64,000 nucleotides of DNA from Phocoena phocoena (lineage: Eukaryota; Chordata; Mammalia; Artiodactyla; Phocoenidae), in assembly GCF_963924675.1 (NCBI RefSeq), contig NC_089232.1, positions 33,182,842 to 33,246,841 of the forward strand, read 5' to 3'. Both the position numbers and the translations under genes were made by a program. Below, piece by piece: positions 45,715 to 58,159 of this stretch. The first letter of the stretch is position 1. Every line of letters starts with the position of its first letter. The notes beneath the pieces were generated by a model that was given only the letters and a program-made list of their open reading frames with translations, was not told the DNA's origin and did not search any database.

Positions 45715-45835
45715 GGTTACAGCCCAGACTCAGTTACTAGGAGGTGATGTGTGACCTTGGGCAAGTTACTTTCTGCTTCTCCTCGGCTTAATTTCCTCAT
45801 CTGTAAAACGAAGGGGTTGAACTGGGACCATTTTT
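45715..45835 (+). repeat. MIR SINE, plus strand
   Basis: 'gtgtgaccttgggcaagtta' and 'atttcctcatctgtaaaacg' are very well kept MIR core motifs. Confidence 0.85.
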
Positions 45836-45839
45836 TCTG

Positions 45840-48820
45840 AACTGGATATTTCTTTTCTGGTTTGAATTCTGAGATTCCCTGCACTTCTTTGCCCTACGAC
45901 CGTTATCGCTTATCTACCCTGTAATTGTGTAAATGTGGGTACATCTGGGTGGGAGTTTGCAGGTATAAATACAGAAGGGAGTGAACATTTACCTACCTTT
46001 GCCTGTTTGTGGCACATATGTGTACTTAGGAGGCAATTGTGTGGTGACTTTGAAATGACACAACTGTAGAGATGTCTGCCCAAGGAAGTTTCTATTTCTA
46101 CTAGCAATGCTCAGAGTTTTCAATCCTTCTCCCATTTTTTCCCCAAAGGGTAAACTAGTAGGAGTGAGGTTACCTATTGAATTAAAACACCTGGGATTAA
46201 GGTGAACTTCGGTGAAAGCTCCTTTAGCACATTGGCTGCAGGATTATCTGTCCCTAAAAGCACCTTCTTTGGTGTCATTCTCTTGCTCTGAACACCCCAG
46301 GCGGAAGAATAAGGCTAAGGATCCTGTAGCGGCAGGTGAGGGATGGAATGGGGATCACATTCCATCCTGTACATTTAGCCGTCTCCTTTGGCTGTCTGGA
46401 ATCTTCCCCGTTCATCTATGGGAGAAGAGGGGCTTAAAAGTAGGGTACTTGCACACACGGATTTTTCACTCCAGTACTCATCTTATTGACAGGCATTGCT
46501 TCAGCTGAACCATTTTCGCTCTGTGTTCAGGCCTGTTTATAGGTGGCATCCCGAGGGCAGATTCCATTCTTATCCCAGCCTCAGAATTCATTGCTGCTTT
46601 TTAAAATTCCCAGGTGCACCTTGTTTATTTCTCCCTTCTCGCCTGCCTTGAAGCCCCCCTTACCTGTCCTTATTCTTTCCTAGCCCCTCAGAAAAGAAAA
46701 GAAAACAAAACAACAAAGCAGGCCCTTCTGGGGTGTCTGGTTATGGAAGTCATCCATGCTTCTGGTTGAGAATTCAAGAAATACTTTCCTGTTGTTCTGA
46801 ATGAAATAGCTTAAAAAGGCCTGCCAAACCCCAAATTGCTGGGTGAGAGGAGCCCAAGGAGTGACAGCTTTACACCTGAAGACTCCAGGACCCACCTCCC
46901 TTCACAGATGATGGGAAGGGAAATCTTGGAGGGCGGGCAGCCCCGGAACCAAGTTACCACAGGACATTGACGGCTGCGGAATTGCACCTATTGATTGCGG
47001 TGTAGAAGCCAGTGTTTCATCAGCCTTTAATTGAGCTGATTCCTAAATAGAACAGGGTCAGCTTTGGCTGTGCTGCTGGGCCTAGGTAGTTGTGACTGAG
47101 CTCTGATTGACGCCTCTTCAACAGGCCCTCATTTGGTAGATTTTTCACATTCCCTGGGTTCTAGAACTTTGGTCCTCAGTTGAGAGCATTCATCAGACTC
47201 CCCTGTGGGAGAGGTTAAAGGTACAGAAGGCGGTGCATCATTCTGGCCGACTCTGTTTCAGTGTCTGGAGAGGAGGCCAGGCAATGTTTAATAAACTCTT
47301 TTGTTAGGCACTTCTAATGAGCATACACGAATACCCAGAAACTTCTAGAAGGTTCCATTGCAAACTGAGAGATGAAGTTACCAAGTTAAGTGGACAAAGA
47401 AATGCTGGAATTGTGAAATACTCCCGGTGCATCTTTTTCCACAGGAGGGGATATGCAATGAGGGATGCATTAGCACCCTCTGTGTCATTTTCAAGTGTAA
47501 GGACATTGCTCTTTTTTTTTTTATTGCTGTGTTGCTTGCTTCATTTCAACAAACACCTGGACTTTCTTGGAGGAGCCCATCATGTAGATACAGCTTCCCT
47601 CGGACTCCGTTAGAAGGGACACTCCCCAGCCATCATCTCAGATATGTTGGCGAATCCAGCATTCACTGAAAGAGTAAATTGGATTTCATTACACGATACT
47701 GTATAATGTGGGGTGACCTCCTCCCATTGTTATGTTGGGTGGATGCTTAGACAGTTCTGATTTTTATTTCCTGGTAATTGCTTCCTCATGGATTCAGCCC
47801 TTTTTTTTTTTTTTTTTGGTCCCAAACAGATGCCTCCACTGATCCCTCGTTGCCATTCTCAGCCTCCCTCAAAGCCTGACTTGTTCCTTAATGAATCTGC
47901 CACACACTGAGCTGGGGCCAAGGCAAATCAAGAGGCCATTCCGTCAAAATATCTGTGATGGGAAAGCCTATTCCCATTCCGAACTTGTGTTTCACTTGTG
48001 TCCCACCTGACCTGGAGGGCCTGCAAGGGGGGGATGGGAGAACATTTGAACCCTGGCTACTGTTAAAACATCCTAATCCCAGAGACTCTATTTTGTTTAC
48101 ATTCCTGATCTGTTTTGCCTTTGAAGCTGCTTCTCATTGGTGGATTGGTGGGGCCCTATGGCTCCTATACATTTTAAAGCTACATTCCCCAGAGTTTGCC
48201 CCAGTGATGGAGACCTGCACTTTGTCTTTTAAGCAGATAAAAAGAGAGGTCAGTCAGAAGTAATTCCCCTACTCCTCGTATAAACAGTTTAACTGCTGCA
48301 GCAACATACTTGCCTGGAATTACTCCCTCAGATTCAATTCCCTTTTCCTGCTCCACTTGTAAAAATGGTAAGTGTCCTCTATAAACTGGAGCTCACCAAG
48401 GTGCAGGGCTTGCTGTGCGGTTGTAGAATAAATGTTAATCTAATACAGGTTACTAGGTCAAATGCAATCACAGGCTTGTGGGAAAAAGCTTAATACTGTT
48501 CTGCTTCTTCTAACACAGTAAACCTGGATATTATATGATAGGTTAAACACCAGTGAACCATGGCAAGAATTTTCTTGAAAGTAGGATTTAGTACAAAGGA
48601 AACTACATTGAAATGGTGACCTAGGATTGACTTTGCTTTCCAAGAGAGTGTGCTAAGATGCTGGAGTGCACGGTGAAAATGGACTCCTTAAAAATGTGAT
48701 GTTCTAGAATTCATTGCTGAGGGAATGAGTGCCAGTTGGAACAGCTGTGACACAACCCAAGGTTTCAGATGTTGTCAACTATGACTTCAATTCCTTCTCC
48801 TTCTCCAAAAAGTCACGAGT
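45840..48820. other. Unassigned non-coding sequence
   Basis: No gene or named repeat is recognised. T runs at 47511-47522 and 47800-47818 have no SINE attached. A CpG-enriched patch lies at about 46930-47010. Confidence 0.4.
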
Positions 48821-48824
48821 GCAG

Positions 48825-48826
<2 letters not shown>

Positions 48827-48855
<29 letters not shown>
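48827..48855. repeat. AC dinucleotide microsatellite
   Basis: About 14 AC units. Confidence 0.9.
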
Positions 48856-48859
48856 AGCT

Positions 48860-50430
48860 TTCCTTATGAAAAGTTAATGTAGCTTTGGATGGCCTGTTAG
48901 AATTTGGATCCCAACTAGAACGTCAAGTAAACACAGTGTCAGGGCAGGCTGAGCATCTGTGGGCCAACTGCCTTGAGAAGATTCTGTGGAGATCGTCTCG
49001 GTGGTGGACGCCTTCCTATTTTATGTGGATGTTAGTGCATTAAGTGTTCCCAGCCTGTATTCGTGATCCAGTGCCAAAGCTGAGATTTACATATGCTAGC
49101 AGATGTATAATAAATACTTAAGTAAATGAACATCAGATTTCAGGGGAGCTGAAAAGTCTGGTTTGCAGGACCACTTAGGTTCTGTTTGGCATGGAAACGG
49201 GGACTGGGCCAGGATTAACTTTGCAAAGTCTTGTGGGGTCTTCCAGGAGGGAGCTCTCAAGCTCTCATAATTAGCATTGTAATGGCCATGCACTGTCCTC
49301 CTGCTAGCTTTCTCCGGGAACCGTATTCAACAGGCAATCATGCAAGGAAAAGTGCTCTGACACAGGCTAGAACCCACCTCTCCTCCTGAAAGCAGTTGAG
49401 AATGGGGCTATGTGTCTCCTCTTGGCTATTAGAAAGTTCTTACCAGGCTCCAGGGATTTGTCTGACTTGTGAAAAATGCATTTGTGTATTTCCAGATGTG
49501 ACATAGCTCTCTAGTGATTTAGATCACTTAGCATGTAAGCTGAGTTAGAGTGGGCAGGCAATTGATGAAAGGCCTCTCGCTGCTTGGGTTTGCAGTTAAA
49601 TGACTGAATTAATCAGGTGATGCATTCTGGATGGTTACGAAACTAGAATGAATGTCGTGCCAGATATGTGAGTGACCCTTAGGAAAACCGTATGAAAGAA
49701 TAGGTACACACACACACACACAGAGCATTTGGGGAAATGCATATTTTAAATTTTATAACGGAAATTCAGAGTTTTCAGAAACAAACCTAGTGAACTGTAT
49801 TTCATTTCTAAAATTGGTTGTTGGCAGGAGTGGAAGAGACCTTATGGGGTTAATTTTTGAGGTGCAGCTCTGTGTGGCCATCATGTCTGGCTGGCCCATC
49901 CTAATGACGACTCCTGTAGCGCTTTGTCCGTTGGGCGGCAGGCAGGCGGCGGGCCACTCAGATTCAGAAAAGCTGGTTGGAGGGAGGCAGGTGAAATGGA
50001 CTCTCGTTCAGACAGCTTCCCTCCAGCCAGTATTAGAGCTAGCTCCTTCCACAGAAACAGGGATCCTGAGGGCTTCCAGTGATTGGGAAATATCAAACAC
50101 ATAATATATAGATAACTAAAATATAGATAACTAAAAGGGCCCAGGGCCCCTTTTTCTCTTTTTACTGCAGACTGGATGGTCAGGTTTCTCTGCCTCTTTC
50201 TCTCCACTTTCTCCCAAGTGTTTCTTTGAAAAGATGTAAAGGGGAAATTGTACCTTTCTCCATTGTTTCTGTGTATCCATTGAGCATAGAATGCTGGCAA
50301 GGGTTATGGGTTTCTTTACAAGTTTGATTCACAAGTATTGTCTTGGGAATATATGCACAATTATTCAAGTTAGTGGAGACCAATCTGGCACATTTTCAGG
50401 CAATGGCTTTACTCCTGCTGAAAATGCCCA
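48860..50430. other. Unassigned sequence
   Basis: A short AC repeat lies at 49705-49722. A 139-codon minus-strand open frame (49881-50300) has no recognisable features. No repeat is named. Confidence 0.4.
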
Positions 50431-50445
50431 AGAATGGGACATCTT

Positions 50446-51272
50446 TTTTTTTTTTTAATTGAAGTATTTACAATGTTGTGTTAGTTTTAGGTGTACAGCA
50501 AAGTGATTCAGATATATATTTTTTTTCTGATTTTTTCCATTATAGGTTATTACAAGATATTGAATACAGTTCCCTGTGCTATACAGGAGGTCCTTGTTTA
50601 TCTATTTTATATATAGTAGTGTGTATCTGTTAATCCCAAACTCCTAATTTATCCTTCCCCACACCTTTCCCTGTTAGTAATCAGAAGTCTGTTTTCTATG
50701 TCTGTTGGTCTGTTTTGTAAATAAGTTCATTTGTATCACTTTTTTTTTTTTTTTTTTGTGGTACGTGGGCCTCTCACTGTTGTGGCCTCTCCCGTTGTGG
50801 AGCACAGGCTCCAGACACACAGGCTCAGCAGCCATGGCTCACGGGCCCAGCCGCTCCGCGGCATGTGGCATCTTCCCAGACCAGGGCACGAACCTGTGTC
50901 CCCTGCATCGGCAGGCGGACTCTCAACCACTGCGCCACCAGGGAAGCCCTGTATCACTTTTTTAGATTCCACATGCAAGTGATATCATATTTGTTTTTCT
51001 GTCTCTGACTTACTTCACTTAGTATGATAATCTCCAGGTCCATCCATGTTGCTGCAAATGGCATTATTTCATTCTTTTTTATGGCTGAGTAGTATTCCAT
51101 AGTATATATGTACCACATCTTCTTTATCCGTTCCTCTGTCCATGGACATTTAAGTTGCTTCCATGTCTTGGCTATTGTAAATAGTGCTGCTATGGACATT
51201 GGGGTGCATGTTATCTTTTCGAATTAAAGTTTTCATCTTTTCTGGATATATGCCCAGGAGTGAGATTGCTAG
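50446..51272 (-). mobile_element. L1 3' end with ORF2 C-terminal remnant, minus strand, split by a CHR SINE
   Basis: The order is T tail, L1 3' untranslated region, then (after the SINE) the ORF2 C-terminal region. The minus-strand open piece at 50954-51199 contains [15 protein letters not shown] and ILSEVSQ, both L1 hallmarks. A 12-bp duplication with one difference, atgggacatctt and atgggatatctt, lies at 50434-50445 and 51273-51284. 5'-truncated and not functional. Confidence 0.9.
50746..50949 (-). mobile_element. CHR SINE, full length, minus strand, inside an L1
   Basis: A T run is followed by a CHR body ending CCAGGGAAGCCC. A 14-bp duplication, tgtatcactttttt, lies at 50732-50745 and 50950-50963. 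The boundary within the T run is approximate. It is more CpG-depleted than the copies at 4048, 21951 and 43619. Confidence 0.92.
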
Positions 51273-51354
51273 ATGGGATATCTTCTTAGGAGGCCACTGG
51301 CAACACTCAGAATGGAGATTTGGAGTCCCTATAGATGTCTGCTCTGTGAGCGAA

Positions 51355-51475
51355 CGTGGCATTAGGAGTCAAATGCAGATCTGCCACTTAGCTGTGTGAC
51401 CTGAGACAACTAAAGCCCCTTGTGCTTCAGTTTTTACAGCTGCAAAATGGGAGGGATATGATCTTGCCTCCCCTT
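51355..51475 (+). repeat. MIR SINE, plus strand
   Basis: 'gatctgccacttagctgtgt', 'gacctgagacaactaaagcc' and 'agctgcaaaatgggaggg' give the MIR core. Confidence 0.75.
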
Positions 51476-51479
51476 CACA

Positions 51480-52394
51480 TATTTCTGACAAGTGGGTCCT
51501 TGGACATGCTGGCCTGTTTGCAGCTATAGGTCACCAGTCTTCCCATTTCCCCCAGGCTCCTATTTCCCTCCATTTCTGTCTTGAGGCCCTTGACTCAGTC
51601 CCTTGCTTGGAGCCCTGCTTCTATCCTTTGGACTTAGGTTTTCCCAACATTTCCTAGTGACACCTAGGTTTTCCCAACATTTCCTAGTGACACCTATGTC
51701 CTCACCCCTGGCCAGGCTCTCCATCAGCTGGCCGGCTTGGATGGGCCATTCAGAGATCACCTCCCGGCTCTTGGGAATCGAATGGTGGATTGTGTGTGAA
51801 ACACCTAATACAGGGTAACAGGGAATCGTTGGCGCTCATTCCCTTCACTTTCCCAAGAAACACTGTCAATGACCAGATGAGGCAACTTGGGAAAATCACT
51901 TAAAAATCTCTGAGTCTGTGGAAGATAGTAATAATAATACTTACTCCACTGGGATAGGGGGACAGTCAAGGAGATAACATAGGTTAGGAGGTCCAAGTCC
52001 TGTCATCTGACACTGAAAGAAATTGAGGCCCCACTCAGCCACCTCCAGGTGTGACATCTGAGAATCAGAAGCATCCAAGTGGTGAAAAGTATTTGCTATC
52101 AGAGCGGACTTACCCAGTAGGTACAGGGCCTAGATTTCACGATATTTCTAAGGGCCCCTGAAAATATCTTACTTTCTTTTTATTAAATTAGAAGAAAAAA
52201 AGTTGAAGAGAGAAGAAAATGTTTTAATATCTAATAGCAATATATGCATTTTTATAACAATGCAGTTACAAAATATAATTTTTGTCCATGGAGAAAGGGA
52301 CCATGAAGACAAAAGTGCTTGTATGACCCATGAAGGTTATAACTGGCCATGACCTCACGACCGTGGTCTTGAAAATTTCAGCGGCTAATGCACA
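51480..52394. other. Unassigned sequence with a 30-bp tandem duplication
   Basis: No gene is recognised. An exact 30-bp duplication lies at 51635-51694. Confidence 0.4.
51635..51694. repeat. Exact 30-bp tandem duplication
   Basis: The unit starting TAGGTTTTCCCAACATTTCC occurs at 51635-51664 and again at 51665-51694 without a difference. This suggests a recent slippage or duplication event. Confidence 0.85.
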
Positions 52395-52407
52395 TATCAC
52401 CATTTTA

Positions 52408-52550
52408 CACTTTATTTATTTAGTTACTTACTATCTATTGGCCACACTGTGCAACATGCAGGATCTTAGTTCCCCGACCAGGGATCAAACCTGTGCCCTC
52501 TGCCTTGGGAATGCGGAGTCTTGACCACTGGACCGCCAGGGAAGCCCCCG
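52408..52550 (-). mobile_element. Older tRNA-Glu-type CHR-1-like SINE, minus strand
   Basis: A TTTATTTATTTAG tail is followed by a short body with 'aggatcttagttccccgacc' and the head end 'ggaccgccagggaagccc'. A 13-bp duplication, tatcaccatttta, lies at 52395-52407 and 52551-52563. Confidence 0.9.
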
Positions 52551-52563
52551 TATCACCATTTTA

Positions 52564-54460
52564 AACAGAAGTTCCCATCTTCTTTCATGAACCAGGAAGG
52601 AAATTCCCTACAGATAAGCAGAACTGCTGAAACCTGGTGACTTCTGAGCAAGGGGACCTGGTGACAGTCACCAAAATAAAATGTCTTCATGTCAGGGAGG
52701 CAGGTGTAGGTAAGGAGACCCAGCCTCTGAATGCAGGAAAGTCTCTTAGCTACTTCTGTTTGTCCTTGATATCCTGTGACCAGAGAAGTGATCTGGGATT
52801 TATTTGCCATCAGGTCAACAAAGTCTTGGGATTGGGTAAAGTCTGAGGGGTTTTGTCAAATGAAGAGCTACATTGGTAATCCAGGACCCACCATGCATTG
52901 AGTCCTCAGCCCCTCAGCCTCAGGGAATACAAGTGTATTTCGCTCCTATTAAACAAGAGGAGAGAAAACCAGACATTCCCTCATCGAAAAGACTTCCCTG
53001 AATGTAGGAATCAAAGCAGGGCTCACAGTAAGAGAGTCGATATTCTGTTCGAATCTTTGAATTACTGCAAGGGAGGTTCAGGTCTCTGAACCTCATTCCA
53101 CGCCCTTCCTGCCTTGTTTTAAATCCTCTTGGGGAGGCGATTTCCCCCCAAGACAGGTACACCCCATCTCTAAGAGAAGGAGAGCTACTGTGTGTAAGGT
53201 CTGTCCCGCTAAGCAATATGGGCTCTAATTTCATCATGACATGATGGAACTGATCAGTTTCTTTGTATAAAATCTTAAAAGGGCTCCATGGACCCTTTAA
53301 GCCAAAAAAGGGCTTTTGAAAACAGTTCAGGAAATGGCCATCATGGAAGCGATTTCCACATGTGTCTCTCCCTTTAGGAGCTGATCTTTCCTAGACTCTA
53401 ATAAGAAATGAAAGAGCAGCATATTTTCTTTTGAAAAGAAGGCACAATTAAAAAAAAAAAAGTCCCCAAGAATCTTGTACGTGGGAATGACCTGCAGGCC
53501 ATTAGCTTTCTTTGCTTGGCTTTCAAGCCGATCTGAATTCTCAATTTGCTGTGAGTATTCCGCTCCATCTAGGTCAAGAAGAATTAACGTGTGTGTAACT
53601 GAAGTGGAGTGTGGATTTTCAGCAGAGCATGTGATCCTAAGAACAGAGAAAGATAGTATAAATTTGCATCTTCTTAAGAGGAACCCTCTCTAAAAACACG
53701 GAAACCATTTTAATCCGATAAAATAAAAAGGGAAGGGGTGGAAATTCTACCCAAAGACTTCACACAACCTTTTCTTTTCATCTGAGTAAAGAATTACAGA
53801 ATCAGCTGTCCAGCTGTCAGATGTCTCTGGGGCAGATTTTTTCAATTGTAGTGCACAGAGAAATGGAAGATTAAAATCATGTTTTGGAGACCAGGGGAAC
53901 AGCTTCTGTTCTTGGGGGATGAGTCATGCCCTTCTTCCTGAAGGCGTTTCAGAAATGAGGGTTGAAGCTACCTGAGGGGCAGAGAAGCCAGTGTTCCAGG
54001 AGGTTCCGTGTCATTAATGAGGACACAGAACATATTCTTTAGGGTATCTGAGCCCCTCTGATGTCCTGCCATGGAGCAGCATCTTGGGCTCCTTCCAGCA
54101 GAGTTGCCGATGATTTACTGGAAACCAACATGTGGCTCATCTTGTGGTATTTCTTACGTTTCTGATTTTGAATTTCTATGAGCATTAGGCTTGGTCTTTT
54201 CCCTTCTTCTCTCATGTTGCCACTGGGCTGTGCAACCCAGACTGGAGTCAGATTTCTTGGAATGAGTTTCCTGTTGATTCATGCCCATGCTTTGTCCTCA
54301 GCTCAGCGTTCATGTGTCCAAGCCATTGGGTGACACATACAGATAGGCAAACGGTCCTAACTACTCTTCTGGCAATAGACCTGAGAAATTCAGGATAATT
54401 CCTTAAAGGGAGCATTTACTCTTGAAGTTGGTCCTTACGATTCAAGTTAGTTCAATTTCA
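52564..54460. other. Unassigned non-coding sequence
   Basis: No gene or named repeat is recognised. Open frames are about 105 codons or less. An A run lies at 53450-53461. Confidence 0.4.
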
Positions 54461-54464
54461 CAAG

Positions 54465-54779
54465 TAGTTTGGAGGGTCCACAGCACTATAGCAGGTGCTG
54501 TTTGGACTAGAAGGACGAAGATATGGTTCTCTCCCTCAAGGACTTTACAATCGGGTAGGGAGGACAGTAGGGTCTGGGAAAAGTCTGGTAGCGTGAGATA
54601 CTCACTGTGCTGTCATACAGACAATGGAATCCTGCAGGAAAAGTGTGGGCAGGAGTTGGCCTGGAAGGATAAGAAGGGTTTCACCATGTAGAGGAGGTAG
54701 GAGGTAAGGGCATTGGGGGTGAAAGGAACAGGAATAAAAATGCTTGGATGAGGGAACCAGCTCTGTGTGTGCACTTGCA

Positions 54780-54820
<41 letters not shown>

Positions 54821-55070
54821 GCACGCGGAGGGGGAAGTGCAGGGTAGTATAGACACTGTGTGCTAGATGCTGCTGGAGATACAAAGACAAGTCAGGCTCC
54901 AGGGCGTCCCAGCCCCAAAGATCTAGTATGGAAGACAGGCACGTGCATAAGTAACTTTAATATGAAACAGACCGCGAGAGATGCTGGGGAGAGTCAGAGG
55001 CCGCACAGGCTCTGAGTGCATCTGAGAGAGAGAGATTTAGGAAGGAAGAGTTTCTTAGGACTTAGCATGA
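54465..55070 (-). repeat. L2 LINE fragments, minus strand, with GT microsatellite
   Basis: Two L2-like pieces, about 54465-54745 ('tcaaggactttacaatcggg') and about 54845-55070 ('gatgctgctggagatacaaa'), flank a GT repeat. Each starts again at the reversed L2 3' end, so they could be two separate copies. Confidence 0.45.
54783..54822. repeat. GT dinucleotide microsatellite
   Basis: About 16 GT units with a GC interruption at the right. Confidence 0.92.
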
Positions 55071-55074
55071 TTAG

Positions 55075-55655
55075 ATCCAGGGAGTTAGACAGAAAAGTCA
55101 AAGATGACTTTTGCATTTTAAAGACAGTACCTTTGAATGATGGAATAATAGACACATTTTGCTCCTTGTTCAGATAAAATTTATAATTTTTTCCCTCTCA
55201 TCCTAGACAGCATACTCTGGTTTTGTTCACACTTTGGGATATTGATTTATCTAATGTCCTCATGAATGAATAGAAAAACTAAAGGCTACCCCAAAGGATA
55301 ACAATCTACTGGCCTCAAGCCCTGTCCGCAAATAGGTGCCTTCTAAAATAAGTGCTGTGCATGCCACACATATGAAGAGCGAATGTATTTGCAGCGAGTG
55401 AAGGGTGTGGAGGAGACGTGGTGAATTAAAAATCCGGAGGAGTTAAACATCTGAAATGCTAATATCTGGAAAAATCTCATAGAACATTTTTTTCTTCCAA
55501 GATGGCTTGGTGGGCTGCGGATGTGGTGGGAATGATCTGTGCGTCAGGTTGGGATAAGTCACAGCTCCGAGAGAATGGGAGATGGGAAAATGTGTACAAT
55601 AAGCATAACGTCTTGGGAGGAGAGGGGGAAGGGTTGAATTCCAGTCAGATGGCTA
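55075..55655. other. Unassigned non-coding sequence
   Basis: No gene or named repeat is recognised. A CpG-poor 85-codon open frame at 55502-55759 runs into the MIR and is not called. Confidence 0.4.
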
Positions 55656-55661
55656 AGGACT

Positions 55662-55880
55662 GTCATTTACTGAGCATTTACTACGTTGCAAATCCACATG
55701 GCTGTAAGCACATTATAGCTACGAACTCATCTGAAGTTAATAACAACCTTATTAAGTAGATCTTATTATTACATTCCTTTTACAGATGAATAAACTGAGG
55801 CATTACACGTAAATAACTTGCCAAGACACACAGTTATAAGTGAGTGGTACCCAGAGCCTTTGCACTTAATCTCTTTGCCA
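55662..55880 (-). repeat. MIR SINE, near full length, minus strand
   Basis: The reversed MIR order is complete: 'catttactgagcatttacta', then 'attccttttacagatgaata', 'aactgaggcattacacgtaa' and 'cttgccaagacacacagtta'. Confidence 0.85.
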
Positions 55881-56080
55881 AAATCAGTCTCGATAAGAGA
55901 AGGTAAAAGAAAAGAGGTATTCCACCGTAGAGTGTTCCTGTAGAAAATAGTATTTTGTTTAGATTTGAGGAAAGGGAATTTGTAAAACTGTGTTAAATTC
56001 GCTGGGGAGAAAAGACTGGGTCATAGAATCATACAATTTTAGAATTTTAAAGAGCCGTGATCTAGTTCTCATTCATAATA

Positions 56081-56291
56081 TTTTTTTTTTTTTTTTTTTG
56101 CGGTACGCAGGCCTCTCACTGTTGTGGCCTCTCCCGTTGCGGAGCACAGGCTCCGGACGCGCAGGCTCAGCGGTCATGGCTCACGGGCCCAGCCGCTCCG
56201 CGGCATGTGGGATCTTCCCGGACCAGGGCAAAAACCTGTGTCCCCTGCATCGGCAGGCGGACTCTTAACCACTGCGCCACCAGGGAAGCCC
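56081..56291 (-). mobile_element. CHR SINE, full length, minus strand
   Basis: A T run is followed by a CHR body ending CCAGGGAAGCCC. The target duplication, cataata plus T-rich sequence, lies at 56074-56084 and from 56292 on. The right copy has an extra AT and a longer T run, which is itself now a homopolymer to about 56313. Confidence 0.9.
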
Positions 56292-56314
56292 CATAATAAT
56301 TTTTTTTTTTTTTC

Positions 56315-56818
56315 AGAGAGGGAACTGAGACTAAGAGTCAGTTAAAATCATCACCTATTTGTTTGCTAGAGGTGATCAACGTACACGGAGAGAGGCAGAA
56401 ATGCTCGCCAGCTTGCTGCTATGACCCCACTGTGGGCAAGGACCAGGAAGCAAAGATCACACATTTAACACAGGGCTCTAACTCTGGAAGGAAACCTTGT
56501 AGCACGAGGGAGAAGGTCTACCTGACTTTCTAGGGAAGCAAAGTGGACCTCCAGGGGACTTCTGAACCAACTTTCAGATGAAGTGCTTACATTTCTCCTA
56601 AGGTGCCCTGATTAGCCATTCAGTCTCAGCCACCGGCAGACCAGAAATAACATCCCTTTCTTTCTCCATAAACTTACCTCCAATAAATTCTTAATGTACA
56701 ATATAGAATCTGTGTTGACTGGCAACTCGCTTTTCCGATCAAATCCAATACACTTTTGCATTCATTTGATGGTTAGTTAAAGTCCTCATAAGGACGATCT
56801 GAATGTGTGTGAGGTAGG
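56315..56818. other. Unassigned non-coding sequence
   Basis: Nothing recognisable. Confidence 0.4.
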
Positions 56819-56821
56819 TTT

Positions 56822-57075
56822 GCACAGTGGTGAGGGGTCTGGCAGATTACCTTGAGGTGGCTTCAAGTTCAGACTCCACGATGACTTGCACGTTGTGTAA
56901 CCTTGGGCAAGATTCTTGACCTCCGTACGTATCAGTTTTCTCCTGTGTAAAATCAGTGAAATAATAATCCCCGTATCATAGGATTTGGGGGAGCATTAAA
57001 TGAGACATTGCAGATAAAGGGCTTAGCCTTTGCCTGGCTCATAATGAGAACTCAATGTATCTTAGCTAATTTTAA
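56822..57075 (+). repeat. MIR SINE, near full length, plus strand
   Basis: The head 'cacagtggtgaggggtctgg', core 'tgtgtaaccttgggcaagat', 'ttttctcctgtgtaaaatca', 'gagcattaaatgagacattg' and tail 'cataatgagaactcaatgta' are all in order. Confidence 0.88.
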
Positions 57076-57079
57076 CGAA

Positions 57080-57915
57080 CAAAATAAATTCATTGTAAAA
57101 CTTGTATAAGTTCATCATTATTGAAAATATAAATTACAGTAAGATGTATAATGAATCAAGAGTTAATAGTGTTTGTTTATTGCAAATAGCAAACTTCCTT
57201 TTCCAAGTTGGGTTTCCAAACTCAGGGTCCCTTTCAGTAGGGCAGATAACCATGTTTGGAAAACCTTTTACGGAGACTATTATGTTGTTTGAAATCAGTC
57301 ATGGGAAGGTTCACTGTGAAAAATCTCTTCTGGAATTAGAGTTAGGAAATGCCTCTCTCCCTCTGAGGCTTTCTAATGGAAAGGAAAGCCACTTCACTCC
57401 CATTTTATTTTGACTGTCAGTATCCCCGCTGCTAAGTTTTGTGCTTAGCTGCAGAAATTGGCTTTAACATAGACTGGCTTTTTATTTTCCTTATGTCTTT
57501 TTACTCATTTTAATGATTTTTCAGTTTTATGATATTTGTCTTATATTTTAAGCTTTCTCAAAACACTTTTATACGCTGGAGGAGAGAGAGCTAAGTAAAT
57601 ACCACAAAACACTACCACACAGGTGGTTTTTCTTATAAACAAGTCTTACGACCAGTTCTATACCACACCTGATTTGAAACATTTTTTTATTTGACCAAAA
57701 GTCCAGTCAAAATGGCAAAGTTGATTTTTATAGAAACATTTATTTTATGTTTTCAAAGAATGGGATGTGAAAGTCCCACCTTCACGTACTATTTAATTGC
57801 AATGGGGAAGGGGTCTTGCTGTGATGTAAGCTGACCTCTTAGGGACATAACTTGCTAATGAACCCAAACAGTTAATAATAATGATACAACAAAGCCGAAC
57901 AACTGAGCAAACACA
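57080..57915. other. Unassigned non-coding sequence
   Basis: AT-rich. A 103-codon open frame at 57102-57413 has no recognisable domain. No repeat is named. Confidence 0.4.
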
Positions 57916-57920
57916 GCGGC

Positions 57921-58155
57921 TAACATTTATAGAATATTTTACAAGGTATCCTCATGTATCCTAGCTCATTTATTTTCCACATCAGCCCTGAAAATGAAGC
58001 AGCATTATTTTCGGCTCCATTTTATGTGAGGAAACAGGCTCAGGTAGGGTTGGAGTCATGCTCCAGGTCTCATAGGAAGAAAATGCCCTAGTCAGGATTT
58101 AGAATAGATTTTAATTAAAAATCCCACGTCCTGTCCACTATTCCAGGCTGCTTTC
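57921..58155 (-). repeat. MIR SINE, near full length, minus strand
   Basis: 'gctaacatttatagaatatt', 'cagcattattttcggctcca', 'gtgaggaaacaggctcaggt' and 'gtcctgtccactattccagg' give the reversed MIR order, diverged. Confidence 0.75.
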
Positions 58156-58159
58156 CCAA

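Noticed and set aside
47800..47818. T run as the tail of a SINE
   Set aside because: No SINE or L1 body follows on either side and no duplication is visible.
49881..50300. 139-codon minus-strand open frame
   Set aside because: No recognisable domain, and it overlaps a shorter opposite-strand frame. Judged to be chance.
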